Below the pieces are notes generated by a model, which did no database searches, was not told the origin of the DNA, and saw only the letters and a list, made by a program, of their open reading frames with translations. Shown piece by piece: positions 55,495 to 63,839 of a stretch of DNA of 64,000 nt. The position numbers and the translations under genes were made by a program. Origin of the DNA: Intestinibacter bartlettii (lineage in GTDB: Bacteria; Bacillota; Clostridia; Peptostreptococcales; Peptostreptococcaceae); contig CP102273.1 of NCBI GenBank assembly GCA_025148965.1, positions 2,852,001-2,916,000 of the forward strand, given 5' to 3'. Numbering within the stretch: the first letter of the stretch is position 1; each line of letters begins with the position of its first letter.

Positions 55495-56178
55495 TTATAG
55501 AATACCTAAATGCTCAATTAATATTTTACAACCTAATAGTATAAGTATCACTCCTCCAGCAATTTCAGCCTTTGACTTATATTTTAATCCAAATACATTT
55601 CCTATTTTTACACCTATTGCTGAACAAGTAAATGTTACAACCCCTATAAAAGATATCGCTGGAATAATATTTACATTTAAAAATGCAAATGTAACACCCA
55701 TTGCTAATGCATCTATGCTTGTTGCAACTGCAAGTAGAAACATTGTTTTAAATCCTAAAATTTCTTTTATTCCATTATCTTCTCTGCTTAATGCTACTTG
55801 GCCTGTTGGTGATATTGAACATGAATCCAATGAATATACACCTATTGTTCCTTCTTCTGGACCACGTTTTAAATTTCTAATTTCTGATTCTTCCTCTTCA
55901 TCATCATCTGATAATGCTTCTTTAATCATATTTGCACCAATTAAAGCTAATAACACAAATGCTATCCAGTGATCAACGCTTACGATATAACTTCTGAAAT
56001 TTACACCAAGTAAGTAACCTATAAGTGGCATCAATGCCTGAAATGCTCCAAACCATAAACCAACTATACCTGCCGATTTTAAATTTATTTTTGGTAAAGC
56101 CAGCCCTTTACAAATTGATACAGCGAAGGCATCCATCGATAAACCTATTGCTAAAATAAAAAGTTCTAATAATCCCAT
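55495..56178 (-). CDS. mntP: Manganese efflux pump MntP
   Basis: 227 aa from ATG 56178, behind AAAGGAGG; the frame runs further upstream through the riboswitch terminator and is not real there. Duplicate halves each with the conserved Asp: [13 protein letters not shown] and [12 protein letters not shown]. Six membrane segments. The loop between halves is about 40 residues longer than in Escherichia coli MntP and very acidic (DDDEEEESE), a possible metal sensor. Exports Mn(II). Control by the Mn riboswitch just upstream fits. Confidence 0.92.
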   Translation of the reverse strand: MGLLELFILAIGLSMDAFAVSICKGLALPKINLKSAGIVGLWFGAFQALMPLIGYLLGVNFRSYIVSVDHWIAFVLLALIGANMIKEALSDDDEEEESEIRNLKRGPEEGTIGVYSLDSCSISPTGQVALSREDNGIKEILGFKTMFLLAVATSIDALAMGVTFAFLNVNIIPAISFIGVVTFTCSAIGVKIGNVFGLKYKSKAEIAGGVILILLGCKILIEHLGIL

Positions 56179-56200
56179 TATCTCTTCCTCCTTTAAAATT

Positions 56201-56350
56201 AAAAAAGACCCATAGACAATAAAGTATTTAAATATAAATACCTTATTATCCACGAGTCTCGTTTTTTAATGTAATACCGGATTTTGCAATCATTATGTCG
56301 ACATTACAACGGCTTAGCCGCAAACTACTCCCTCATAGGAGTTATTTAGT
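56201..56350 (-). promoter_or_regulatory. yybP-ykoY-type (Mn2+) riboswitch of mntP
   Basis: On the minus strand the aptamer part has GGGAGTAGTTTGCGG then TGTCGACATAATGAT, the two conserved loop segments, closed by a GTAATG / CATTAC-type stem. It is followed by a long terminator (AGACTCGTGGATAATAAGG / complement ending GGGTC TTTTTT, 56201-56260). Metal binding would prevent termination. Placement ahead of mntP is the classical arrangement. I judged the family by motif, not by a covariance search. Confidence 0.8.
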
Positions 56351-56469
56351 TTTAATCCGTTTAATTATTTAGAACTTCTATATTGTAAATTATTTCAATC
56401 CAAGTTGTCAATTATTTATATATAATATTAGTAAAAAATAAATATTATTCCTATTTTATATTAGATTCT

Positions 56470-57219
56470 TTAATATTTTATAAATACATATGTATTTTCA
56501 TTAGATTTTTCTTGGCTATATTTATAACCTAATTTATCAAATCTTTTTAATCCTTCTAAATCATAAACATTATTTTGTGCTAAATATCTTACCATCTCTC
56601 CTCTTGCCATTTTAGCTAGTGTTCCTTTTTCAATTACCTTGTCTCCATTTATCTCACCAAATACACATGTTATAAATTTTGTCCCTGGTGAATTTTTTAG
56701 ATATTTTTCTACGCATTTACTATATTCTTTAGATGCTAAATTTATTATTAAATTAGTTTCCTCAAATAAACTATTTGCTATTTTATCAGCCCAATATTCA
56801 TATAAATCTTTGTTTTTATAATTTATAAATTTTGACTGCATTTCAAGTCTATATGGAACTATTCCATCTAAAGGTTTTAGAATGCCATAAAATCCCGATA
56901 AAATTCTCAGATTATCTTGTAGGTATTCAAGCGCATCTCGGCTAAGCACTCTTGCTCCCATATATTGATATTGAATACCTTCATATGAAAATAATGCTGG
57001 CGTCAATCTATAATTTAAATCCATATTAACAACCCTATCATAATTTAATTGGGCTAATTTATCACTACATTTCCAAATAGTTTTACATTCATCATATGAT
57101 AAATTTTTCATATAATTCATTATTTCTTCTGCTTGTTCAAAAAATACTGGTTTGCTTCTATATTCAAAAATATCATCATCAATATTCATCTTCTTCGCTG
57201 GTGAAATTATAATTTTCAT
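56470..57219 (-). CDS. yaaA: YaaA peroxide-stress protein (UPF0246/DUF328)
   Basis: 249 aa, usual size. Begins MKIIISPAKKMN, the family hallmark; also RVVNMDLNYRLTPALFSYEGIQYQYM, FYGILKPLDGIVPYRLEM and KMARGEMVRYLAQN. In Escherichia coli YaaA lowers free iron during hydrogen peroxide stress and binds DNA. Single gene. Confidence 0.95.
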   Translation of the reverse strand: MKIIISPAKKMNIDDDIFEYRSKPVFFEQAEEIMNYMKNLSYDECKTIWKCSDKLAQLNYDRVVNMDLNYRLTPALFSYEGIQYQYMGARVLSRDALEYLQDNLRILSGFYGILKPLDGIVPYRLEMQSKFINYKNKDLYEYWADKIANSLFEETNLIINLASKEYSKCVEKYLKNSPGTKFITCVFGEINGDKVIEKGTLAKMARGEMVRYLAQNNVYDLEGLKRFDKLGYKYSQEKSNENTYVFIKY

Positions 57220-57263
57220 AATGCTACCTCTTTCTGTCGTTAGCTACCTATATCTTATAAAAA

Positions 57264-57294
57264 TAAAACGGTAGTCAGCCTAACTACCGTTTTA
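57264..57294. terminator. Terminator between yaaA and the PH-domain gene
   Basis: AAAACGGTAGT / ACTACCGTTTT perfect stem with A/T flanks in both directions; placed just past the PH-domain gene stop. Confidence 0.85.
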
Positions 57295-57310
57295 TCTAAA
57301 TTAAAATTTA

Positions 57311-57688
57311 TTAGTCCCAATCATCATAGTCACTTACATCTATCATATTTTCTCTAGTAGAAACTCTTCTCGCTATTCGCTCTCTTTCAACACTTTGAGA
57401 TAAAATTTCCTTAACTTCTTCGCCATCTTTTATATTTATAATATCAAAATTTCCTAATGTTTTATCGCTAGAATTACAATGTATTGTACTTAGTCCAAAA
57501 ACTCTCTGCATTAAAGTTCTGCTTAAAGAAACATCAGTTATTCTATATAATCTAACTTCATCTTCTCTCTGAGTTAAAAAACCTGTATTTACAAAAAGAC
57601 GATTAGTTGTTAAACGATACTTCGTAAAACTAAGTGGTAAACCAAAGAAAACCACTCTTTTACAATCTGACCATAATTCTTTTTCCAT
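57311..57688 (-). CDS. Bacterial PH-domain (bPH2/YdbS-like) protein
   Basis: 125 aa, no membrane segment. FTKYRLTTNRLFVNTGFLTQREDEVRLYRITDVSLSRTLMQRVFG is the core of the bacterial PH_2 domain; a charged tail ends in DVSDYDDWD. The usual membrane helices of YdbS/YdbT are missing, so this is a stand-alone soluble domain. Role unknown. Confidence 0.85.
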   Translation of the reverse strand: MEKELWSDCKRVVFFGLPLSFTKYRLTTNRLFVNTGFLTQREDEVRLYRITDVSLSRTLMQRVFGLSTIHCNSSDKTLGNFDIINIKDGEEVKEILSQSVERERIARRVSTRENMIDVSDYDDWD

Positions 57689-57757
57689 GATTTTTCCCCT
57701 TTCTGTTTAAACCTAGCTATATTTTATTTATAAAGTTGCAAATATATTACTACTTAA

Positions 57758-58363
57758 TTAAAGCAAATGTATTTTTGAATCTTGTTCTGTTATTTCTCTT
57801 ATCGGTTTACATGGAACTCCATAAGCCAAGTAATTTGCTGGTATATCCTTTGTTACCACACTTCCAGCACCAATTACTGCATTATCGCCAATAGTAACAC
57901 CACCTAAAATTACTACATTTGCTGCAACCCATACATTATTTCCAATATGTATTTCATCAGCATATTCAGACATTGATACATGTCCATCTGGGTATTTCAT
58001 TGCAACTCTCTCATGTGCAATTAGTGGATGGTTTGTAGCCATTAATGATACATTTGGTCCAAACATGACATTATCTCCGATATAAATTCTTGCATCATCC
58101 ATAACAGTTAAATTAAAATTTGAGAAAAAATTTTCACCTATAAATGTATGCGAACCATAATTAAATTGTATAGGACCTTGGAAATAATATTTCTCACCTA
58201 TATTGCCTATAAACTCTTTAATTATTGATAATCTATCCTCGTCATATTCATCTATAGTGTTAAATTTTTGACAAAGAGTATGGGCTTTATGCTTTATATC
58301 TCTTAGTTCTTTTGTTCTTGCATCAAATAACTTTCCTGCAAATATTTTTTCCTCTTCTCTCAT
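57758..58363 (-). CDS. Maltose/galactoside O-acetyltransferase family (LbH) protein
   Basis: 201 aa. Mac N-terminal segment (EEEKIFAGKLFDARTKELRDIKHKAHTL) and left-handed beta helix with hexapeptide repeats (IYIGDNVMFGPNVSL, IHIGNNVWVAANVVILGGVTIGDNAVIGAGSVVTKDIP) and catalytic His in ATNHPLI. Acetyl-CoA-dependent acetylation of a sugar; substrate not assigned. Confidence 0.93.
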   Translation of the reverse strand: MREEEKIFAGKLFDARTKELRDIKHKAHTLCQKFNTIDEYDEDRLSIIKEFIGNIGEKYYFQGPIQFNYGSHTFIGENFFSNFNLTVMDDARIYIGDNVMFGPNVSLMATNHPLIAHERVAMKYPDGHVSMSEYADEIHIGNNVWVAANVVILGGVTIGDNAVIGAGSVVTKDIPANYLAYGVPCKPIREITEQDSKIHLL

Positions 58364-58416
58364 AATACACTCCCTAAATTAAACATATTTTTATCACTTT
58401 ATATCTATATTGTACA

Positions 58417-59121
58417 TTACTTAGTTGCATATTTTATGAACTCAGCAATTATTAAATTATTTTCTTTGCTATTTTTCCATAAAAATTCTGGATGCCATTG
58501 AACCGCCATAACAAATTTCTTATTTGGCATACTTATTGCTTCTATTAAACCGTCTTCCGAAATTGCATTTGCAACTAAACTTGGTGCTAAATCTTTTATA
58601 GCTTGGTGATGATAACTATTTACTGATAATTTATCTACCTCTATTATTTTATATAGTGGTGTGCTTTTTAATATATCCACACTATGTATTCCCCTGTTGT
58701 ATGGTTTTATCATTGTATGTTTAATTTCTGATGAATGTTCTGTGGGTAAGTCTTGATATAATGTTCCTCCTAACAAAGCATTAAATAGTTGAATTCCTCG
58801 ACAAATACCTAAAATAGGCTTATCGTCTTTAATAGCTTTTTTAAATAAATATGATTCCATTTCATCCCTTTTATCACATTGAACTCCACAAACTTCTTTC
58901 TTTTCTTGGTTATAAAGTTTAGGATTTATATCATGTCCACCTGTAAATAAAATTCCATCAACCATATCGTAACATCTATCTAGATTTGTTTTATCTGTTG
59001 ATAAAGGAAACATAATCGGAATAGCATTATTATCTTCTAAAACATTCATATAATCTGGTAACATCCATATACTTTCTTTTCCATCGTCCCAAAGAGGAAT
59101 AACTCCTATAATTGGCTTCAT
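58417..59121 (-). CDS. Class I glutamine amidotransferase-like hydrolase (PuuD family)
   Basis: 234 aa. Nucleophile Cys in ILGICRGIQLFNALLGG, His-Glu in VQWHPEF, plus ILFTGGHDINP. Matches gamma-glutamyl-gamma-aminobutyrate hydrolase PuuD. Would free the amine from a gamma-glutamyl amide. No puu pathway genes adjoin, so the substrate is open. Confidence 0.9.
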   Translation of the reverse strand: MKPIIGVIPLWDDGKESIWMLPDYMNVLEDNNAIPIMFPLSTDKTNLDRCYDMVDGILFTGGHDINPKLYNQEKKEVCGVQCDKRDEMESYLFKKAIKDDKPILGICRGIQLFNALLGGTLYQDLPTEHSSEIKHTMIKPYNRGIHSVDILKSTPLYKIIEVDKLSVNSYHHQAIKDLAPSLVANAISEDGLIEAISMPNKKFVMAVQWHPEFLWKNSKENNLIIAEFIKYATK

Positions 59122-59261
59122 AGTATCATCTCCCTTGAATGGTATAATATATTATATCTTATTCTTACAATAAATTATACAATAATTGCACTGGTGTATA
59201 GATTAAAAAAAATAATATATATATTTTTATGTTAATATATATTATTTTCTTTTACTTAGGC

Positions 59262-59349
59262 AAAAAAAATGCATAACATTTTTTTGTTATGCTTAGGTCA
59301 TAGCTTTGGGAATTCGTTTGCAGATAATCAAACTTTCCCATATATTTCT
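59262..59349 (-). ncRNA. Candidate structured small RNA or orphan leader
   Basis: Minus strand: promoter TATGCA (59379-59384), 17 nt, TATAAT (59356-59361); then TGGGAA enclosing GTTTG / CAAAC and closed by TTCCCA (59311-59340); single-stranded AAAGCTATGACCTAAG; then terminator hairpin GCATAACA / TGTTATGC with T8 (59262-59292). No reading frame lies inside and none follows before 59121. The CAAAGC...CCTAAG piece recalls c-di-GMP-I riboswitches, but the rest of that aptamer is missing. Confidence 0.5.
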
Positions 59350-59542
59350 TATTATATTATACATTTTTATACTTTATTTGCATAGTATTTAAACAAATAA
59401 ATCCGATTGTTTTTTATCTTTCGACAAATTTTTATGTTTAGTTATCAATCTATACTATATAACCTTTCAAAATATAGATTGATAACTATTAATGTAATTT
59501 ATATTCTTTCAATTAATATAATCATATCACCAATGAAAATGC

Positions 59543-60958
59543 TTAACTCGCTAATTCTTTCTGTTCTTCTATTACTATTTCCTTGTTTAATTTTCTAAAG
59601 AATGAAATTGTTAATACAAAAATCACAGCAATTGCAACTAAATCTGAAATCGGTGCTGCATATAAAATTCCATTAATTCCTGTTCCAGATTCTGACCCTT
59701 CTAAAATAGCAGGAAGTATTATTGCCAGTGGTGCAAAACAAATAATATCACGTATAACAGATGCCATAACTGCATATTTAGATTTCCCAATAGATTGGAA
59801 GAATACTGCTGTCATCTTAACCAGACAAGTAACCGTCATAAGCGACAGATAAATTCTAAATGTTTTTACTGCAAATTCTTGATATAGTCCGTTTCCTGAA
59901 CCAAAAATTCCAACCACTGCTTTCGGCCATAATTGGAAAATAATCGTTGCAGTTATACCAGTAATTAAAGTGGCACGAAGAACTATTTTGTATGCTTCAC
60001 GTACACGATCCATCCTTTTTGCTCCATAATTATATCCAAAAATCGGCTGTCCTCCAAGAACAATCCCAGTTACAATATTTAAAACAATTGTATATACTTT
60101 TGTTTGGATACTAAATACAGAAATCGGAATATCCGGACCATATTTTGATAATGCCCCATAACGTGCAAGCGTCATATTACTAACTAATGTTACTGCCACA
60201 ATTGAAATCTGTGTTATAAAAGTTGCTGCTCCTAGATTAATCATTTTAGATAAAATCGTTATATTAGGTATAAAACTACTTTTCTTTAATTTAAAACTTT
60301 TTGGCTTAAAGAAATAAACTGCACACATTGCAAAAGATACTACTTGACCAATAGCAGTAGCCCATGCTGCACCTGCAATTCCCCATTTAAGTAAAAAAAT
60401 GAAAATTGGGTCTAAAATGATATTTATAATAGCTCCCATCACCATTGCTTTCATGGCAAATGCAGGACTTCCATCCGCACGAATCATACTATTCATTACA
60501 TTTAATAATAAATAAAACGGGAAAAATGCTGCCACAATACGGAAATAAGTCACTGAAAGTCCTAAAGTTTGGTCTGATGCACCAAAAAGATTCATAAGCG
60601 GTACTGCTGCAATCTCACAGATAAGCATAAGTACAATACTAATTAGTAATGTAACAGTTATTCCTGTTCCAACAGATTTGTGTGCACTATCCGTATCTTT
60701 TCTTCCTGCACATATACTTAGATAAGATGCTGCACCATCTCCAACGCACCACGCAAAAGCATTTGCAATGCAGATTACTGGGAATGAAACTCCCGTAGCT
60801 GCATTTCCTAAATAGCCAAGTGTACTATTTCCGATAAAAATTTGATCGACTATATTATAAAATGCGCTAATTAAAAGTCCCATTATACATGGAACAGAGA
60901 ATTTTAATAAAAGTTTCGAAATTTTTTCTTCTTCTAAAATTTTGTTTTCATTTGCCAA
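59543..60958 (-). CDS. MATE-family efflux transporter
   Basis: 471 aa, 12 membrane segments. Starts EEKISKLLLKFSVPCIMGLLISAFYNIVDQIFIG, the NorM/MepA-type opening, and has the second-half repeat LGAATFITQISIVAVTLVSNM. Na- or H-coupled export of cationic drugs or metabolites. Codon choice looks slightly less AT-rich than neighbours, which may mean transfer. A large hairpin lies in its leader. Confidence 0.93.
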   Translation of the reverse strand: MANENKILEEEKISKLLLKFSVPCIMGLLISAFYNIVDQIFIGNSTLGYLGNAATGVSFPVICIANAFAWCVGDGAASYLSICAGRKDTDSAHKSVGTGITVTLLISIVLMLICEIAAVPLMNLFGASDQTLGLSVTYFRIVAAFFPFYLLLNVMNSMIRADGSPAFAMKAMVMGAIINIILDPIFIFLLKWGIAGAAWATAIGQVVSFAMCAVYFFKPKSFKLKKSSFIPNITILSKMINLGAATFITQISIVAVTLVSNMTLARYGALSKYGPDIPISVFSIQTKVYTIVLNIVTGIVLGGQPIFGYNYGAKRMDRVREAYKIVLRATLITGITATIIFQLWPKAVVGIFGSGNGLYQEFAVKTFRIYLSLMTVTCLVKMTAVFFQSIGKSKYAVMASVIRDIICFAPLAIILPAILEGSESGTGINGILYAAPISDLVAIAVIFVLTISFFRKLNKEIVIEEQKELAS

Positions 60959-60994
60959 TTTTATAATTCCTCCTATCTTTATATTTTCAAAAAA

Positions 60995-61062
60995 TAAAAA
61001 ACTACCGTAATAGTTTTGGCGTTTTTTTTCAAAAACTTATAGCAAAACTATTACGGTAGTTT
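60995..61062 (-). terminator. 20-bp perfect hairpin in the MATE gene leader
   Basis: AAACTACCGTAATAGTTTTG (60999-61018) and its complement (61043-61062) with a 24-nt loop, then TTTATTTTTT on the minus strand, 37 nt before the MATE start. An intrinsic terminator in a leader, so probably an attenuator; there is no gene just upstream on this strand. The rest of 61063-61283 shows nothing I can support. Confidence 0.65.
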
Positions 61063-61283
61063 GTAGAAACATTCATCCAATCATGAATTTATATAAGTAT
61101 CATATTTTATTTGTCACAACAATATAACATATTACGTTTATATTTACAACTGTTAATTTGAATTTTAATAAATTTATTAATTTATTTATTTTTAAATCAA
61201 AATATATATTATTTCAAATAATCTATTAATCTTGATATATTATTTTACCCATTTAAATAAAGAAACTATTATGTAATAATCTA

Positions 61284-62078
61284 TTAAATTTCGTTTGATT
61301 CCTCTTTATTACACTTTATTCTTAATAAAAATAATAATGAATATATACGATTATATAAATACTCAATAAAATCTTTATCATTTAAAACTTCCCTCTTCTG
61401 TTTTGCTTTATTTAAATATTCATTATGTCTAATATCAAAATACTCATTTATTATTTTATTTATTTCTTCTAACTCATTATGTATTACAGTATAAAGCTTG
61501 CTTTCTTTAGTTTCTCCCACTTGTAAAGCAACCTCTTGGTTTTTCATTTTTACACCATCACCATCATTTATAGAAACTATATATTGTAATGAATCCGTGA
61601 TATAATCTAGTGCTGTCTTTTTATCTAATAACTCATCACTTATAATTAATTCCTCTGAATAATTAATTTTTCTTTCAAGCTGCTCATAATTATAAATATA
61701 TTTTATTTCATTTGAACTTTTATGCCCTACTAAAATAAGTACTCCATTTCTAAGCTTCAATGGAATATTAAATTTCACCAATCTTTTATTTACATCTACT
61801 GTGAAAGCATACCTATCCTTTATAAATTCTGAATATGTTAACTCCGTTAGCATCTTTAATGATTTAACTGTAATTGTTTCATCCTTTTCTAAAATTCCAT
61901 CGTATTCTACACCAAAATTTAATTTATAATAATGATTAAAATCTATATCTAAATAAGGTTTTGCATCATCATGTTCATCATAACTAATAAATTGCTCTTT
62001 TATTAAATTATTTTGTGGTAATTCGTATAAATACCATTGTTTAAAACTCACCCAAAATCTATCTAAATTATTTTCCAT
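61284..62078 (-). CDS. Hypothetical protein
   Basis: 264 aa from ATG 62078 (GGGGG six nt upstream). Soluble, charged, rich in aromatic residues: LDRFWVSFKQWYLYELPQNNL at the start, a beta-rich middle (GVEYDGILEKDETITVKSL, VDVNKRLVKFNIPLKLRNGVLILVG) and a helical end (LYTVIHNELEEINKIINEYFDIRHNEYLNKAKQKREVL). No motif I recognise. Follows the DegV gene by about 80 nt on the same strand and may be co-transcribed. Confidence 0.75.
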   Translation of the reverse strand: MENNLDRFWVSFKQWYLYELPQNNLIKEQFISYDEHDDAKPYLDIDFNHYYKLNFGVEYDGILEKDETITVKSLKMLTELTYSEFIKDRYAFTVDVNKRLVKFNIPLKLRNGVLILVGHKSSNEIKYIYNYEQLERKINYSEELIISDELLDKKTALDYITDSLQYIVSINDGDGVKMKNQEVALQVGETKESKLYTVIHNELEEINKIINEYFDIRHNEYLNKAKQKREVLNDKDFIEYLYNRIYSLLFLLRIKCNKEESNEI

Positions 62079-62159
62079 ATATACCCCCAATATATTTTGA
62101 AATTTAATCTGATAATGTAATTCTAGCACTCCTATTTTATCATAACAATTAATAAAATT

Positions 62160-63029
62160 TTACGGTCTACATGAAAATCCAATACCCAATGCCCCTGGTC
62201 CTGTATGACAAGTAACTCCAAATGATAAATAATCACACATTACTTCATGTCCCGGAAATGCTTCTTTAATATCTTGCACCCATCTTTGCGTTGTTTCATC
62301 ATCAGCACTCGATGCAGCTAATAAGTGTATATCACCATTTTTAAATTCTTCTGAGTATTGCTCTGACAATATAGTTTTAATATCCTCAATCATTGTCTTT
62401 TTAGCTTTTTGAAGCCCTCTACATTTTTTATATAATTCTAAGATTCCGATATCTAAAGATAAAATTGGTTTTATATTTAATATTTGTCCTGCTACAGCAG
62501 CACCTGATGATATTCTTCCACCACGTCTTAAATATTTTAAATCATCTACAGCTATAAAAATCGCCATTTTTTGTTTAGCTTGTTCTAATTTCAATTTAAT
62601 TTCATTAGCTGAAAGCCCTTCTTCTATCATTTCTAATGCATCTAATATTGATTGATGTAGTGGTGTTGATATTCTCCCATGATCCACAACATAAACTTTC
62701 TCTTTATATTTTTCCTCTTGTGCGAGCATTGCCGCAGTAGAATATGAACCACTTAATCCACTGCTAAGAGGCATATATAAAATATTATCGTATTCTTCTA
62801 AAACATCATCCCATAAATTCATAACGTCTTCTGGTGATGGTTGTGATGTGCTAATATCTTCTTGGTTAATCAATTTTTCCATAAGTTCATTTCGAGTTAT
62901 ATTTTTCCCCTCATAATAACACTCTCCACCAATATAAAATGGCATAGGTAATATTTTTATACCTAATCTGTCTGCCTCATCTTGAGTAATACTGCTATGA
63001 CTATCTGTTATAATTCCTATTCGACTCAT
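62160..63029 (-). CDS. DegV-family fatty-acid-binding protein (second copy)
   Basis: 289 aa. IGIITDSHSSITQDEADRLGIKILPMPFYIGGECYYEG, DISTSQPSPEDV (ligand Thr-Ser), YMPLSSGLSGSYSTAAML, LRRGGRISSG and GVTCHTGPGALGIGF mark the DegV fold. Differs enough from the copy at 12025 to suggest a different fatty-acid preference. Cytosolic FakB-type carrier. Confidence 0.9.
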   Translation of the reverse strand: MSRIGIITDSHSSITQDEADRLGIKILPMPFYIGGECYYEGKNITRNELMEKLINQEDISTSQPSPEDVMNLWDDVLEEYDNILYMPLSSGLSGSYSTAAMLAQEEKYKEKVYVVDHGRISTPLHQSILDALEMIEEGLSANEIKLKLEQAKQKMAIFIAVDDLKYLRRGGRISSGAAVAGQILNIKPILSLDIGILELYKKCRGLQKAKKTMIEDIKTILSEQYSEEFKNGDIHLLAASSADDETTQRWVQDIKEAFPGHEVMCDYLSFGVTCHTGPGALGIGFSCRP

Positions 63030-63240
63030 TATTTTTCCTAACCCTCCTATTATATAAAACTATACCTATAAAATTTTATATGAATATGTCTATTTTAACA
63101 TAGTGTTTCCTATTTTCTCATTTTTTACAAAACTAACTTAATTTATTTTCATATATTTAAAACTATGCATTGTCTAATATTTACAGAAAAATAATGTATT
63201 ATACTATATTTTATTGTTTTATTAAAATATTTTTTTTATA

Positions 63241-63278
63241 AAAAAAGACCGTTACAAATTTTAATATGTAACAGTCAA
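63241..63278 (-). terminator. Terminator of the acidic surface-protein gene
   Basis: GACTGTTACATATT pairs with AATTTGTAACGGTC (one mismatch region), T7 on the minus strand. The remainder of 63030-63332 shows nothing else. Confidence 0.8.
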
Positions 63279-63332
63279 ATATTTTTATAATTTATTTAAA
63301 TCAACTTTGAACATAGGTAATCTAAATTTAAC

Positions 63333-63797
63333 TTATATCATTTTTCTAATTACTGCAAATAAACCACCTATAGATGCTATGATAACTCCTATATATCCTC
63401 CAACCCCTGCGTCAGAAGTTTTTGGAGTATCATTACTTTTTGGTTGCCCTATTAATAATTCATCTTCGTTATTATCCTCTGAATCTTGTTCTTCATTAGA
63501 GTCTCTATCTTTATTTTCATTTATATCTTCTTGATTATCTTTCTGTTCCTGATTATTATCTGATTGATAATCTTCAACATAATCATTTATTGGTATTATT
63601 TCACTATCGTCTATCTCTTCATTTTCATCTACATCTTCTAGATTATCATCTATATCGTAATCTTCATCTATATCTAAATTTCGTTCTTCAACTTGAGTTG
63701 GGTTTATTTCATTAGCAAATATTTGTGTAGCCCCAAGTGGAACCATACCTGTTGCTATAAATGCACTTAATCCTAATATTTTTATTTTATTGTTCAT
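63333..63797 (-). CDS. Acidic secreted protein with C-terminal PKTSD sorting-like signal
   Basis: 154 aa. Signal peptide (MNNKIKILGLSAFIATGMVP, cut near ANE), then about 85 residues almost purely Asp, Glu, Asn and Gln (for example EDYDIDDNLEDVDENEE), then NDTPKTSDAG, a hydrophobic helix VGGYIGVIIASIGGLFAV and a basic IRKMI tail. That end is a sortase-type signal with Ser where Gly normally follows Thr. Clostridioides sortase recognises (S/P)PxTG-type sites, so anchoring is plausible but not certain. Acidic body could bind cations. Confidence 0.8.
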   Translation of the reverse strand: MNNKIKILGLSAFIATGMVPLGATQIFANEINPTQVEERNLDIDEDYDIDDNLEDVDENEEIDDSEIIPINDYVEDYQSDNNQEQKDNQEDINENKDRDSNEEQDSEDNNEDELLIGQPKSNDTPKTSDAGVGGYIGVIIASIGGLFAVIRKMI

Positions 63798-63839
63798 ATT
63801 TTACCTCCTAAATTCTACTTTTTTGTTTATCACTATCAA

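Noticed and set aside
55495-56253. Longer MntP start at 56253
   Set aside because: The extra 25 codons run through the riboswitch terminator; AAAGGAGG before 56178 decides the start.
59262-59349. c-di-GMP-I riboswitch call
   Set aside because: Only the CAAAGC...CCTAAG part is similar; the second conserved helix and a downstream gene are missing, so it is kept as an unclassified candidate RNA.
63307-63534. Plus-strand Ser-rich ORF
   Set aside because: It mirrors the Asp/Glu-rich codons of the surface protein on the other strand.
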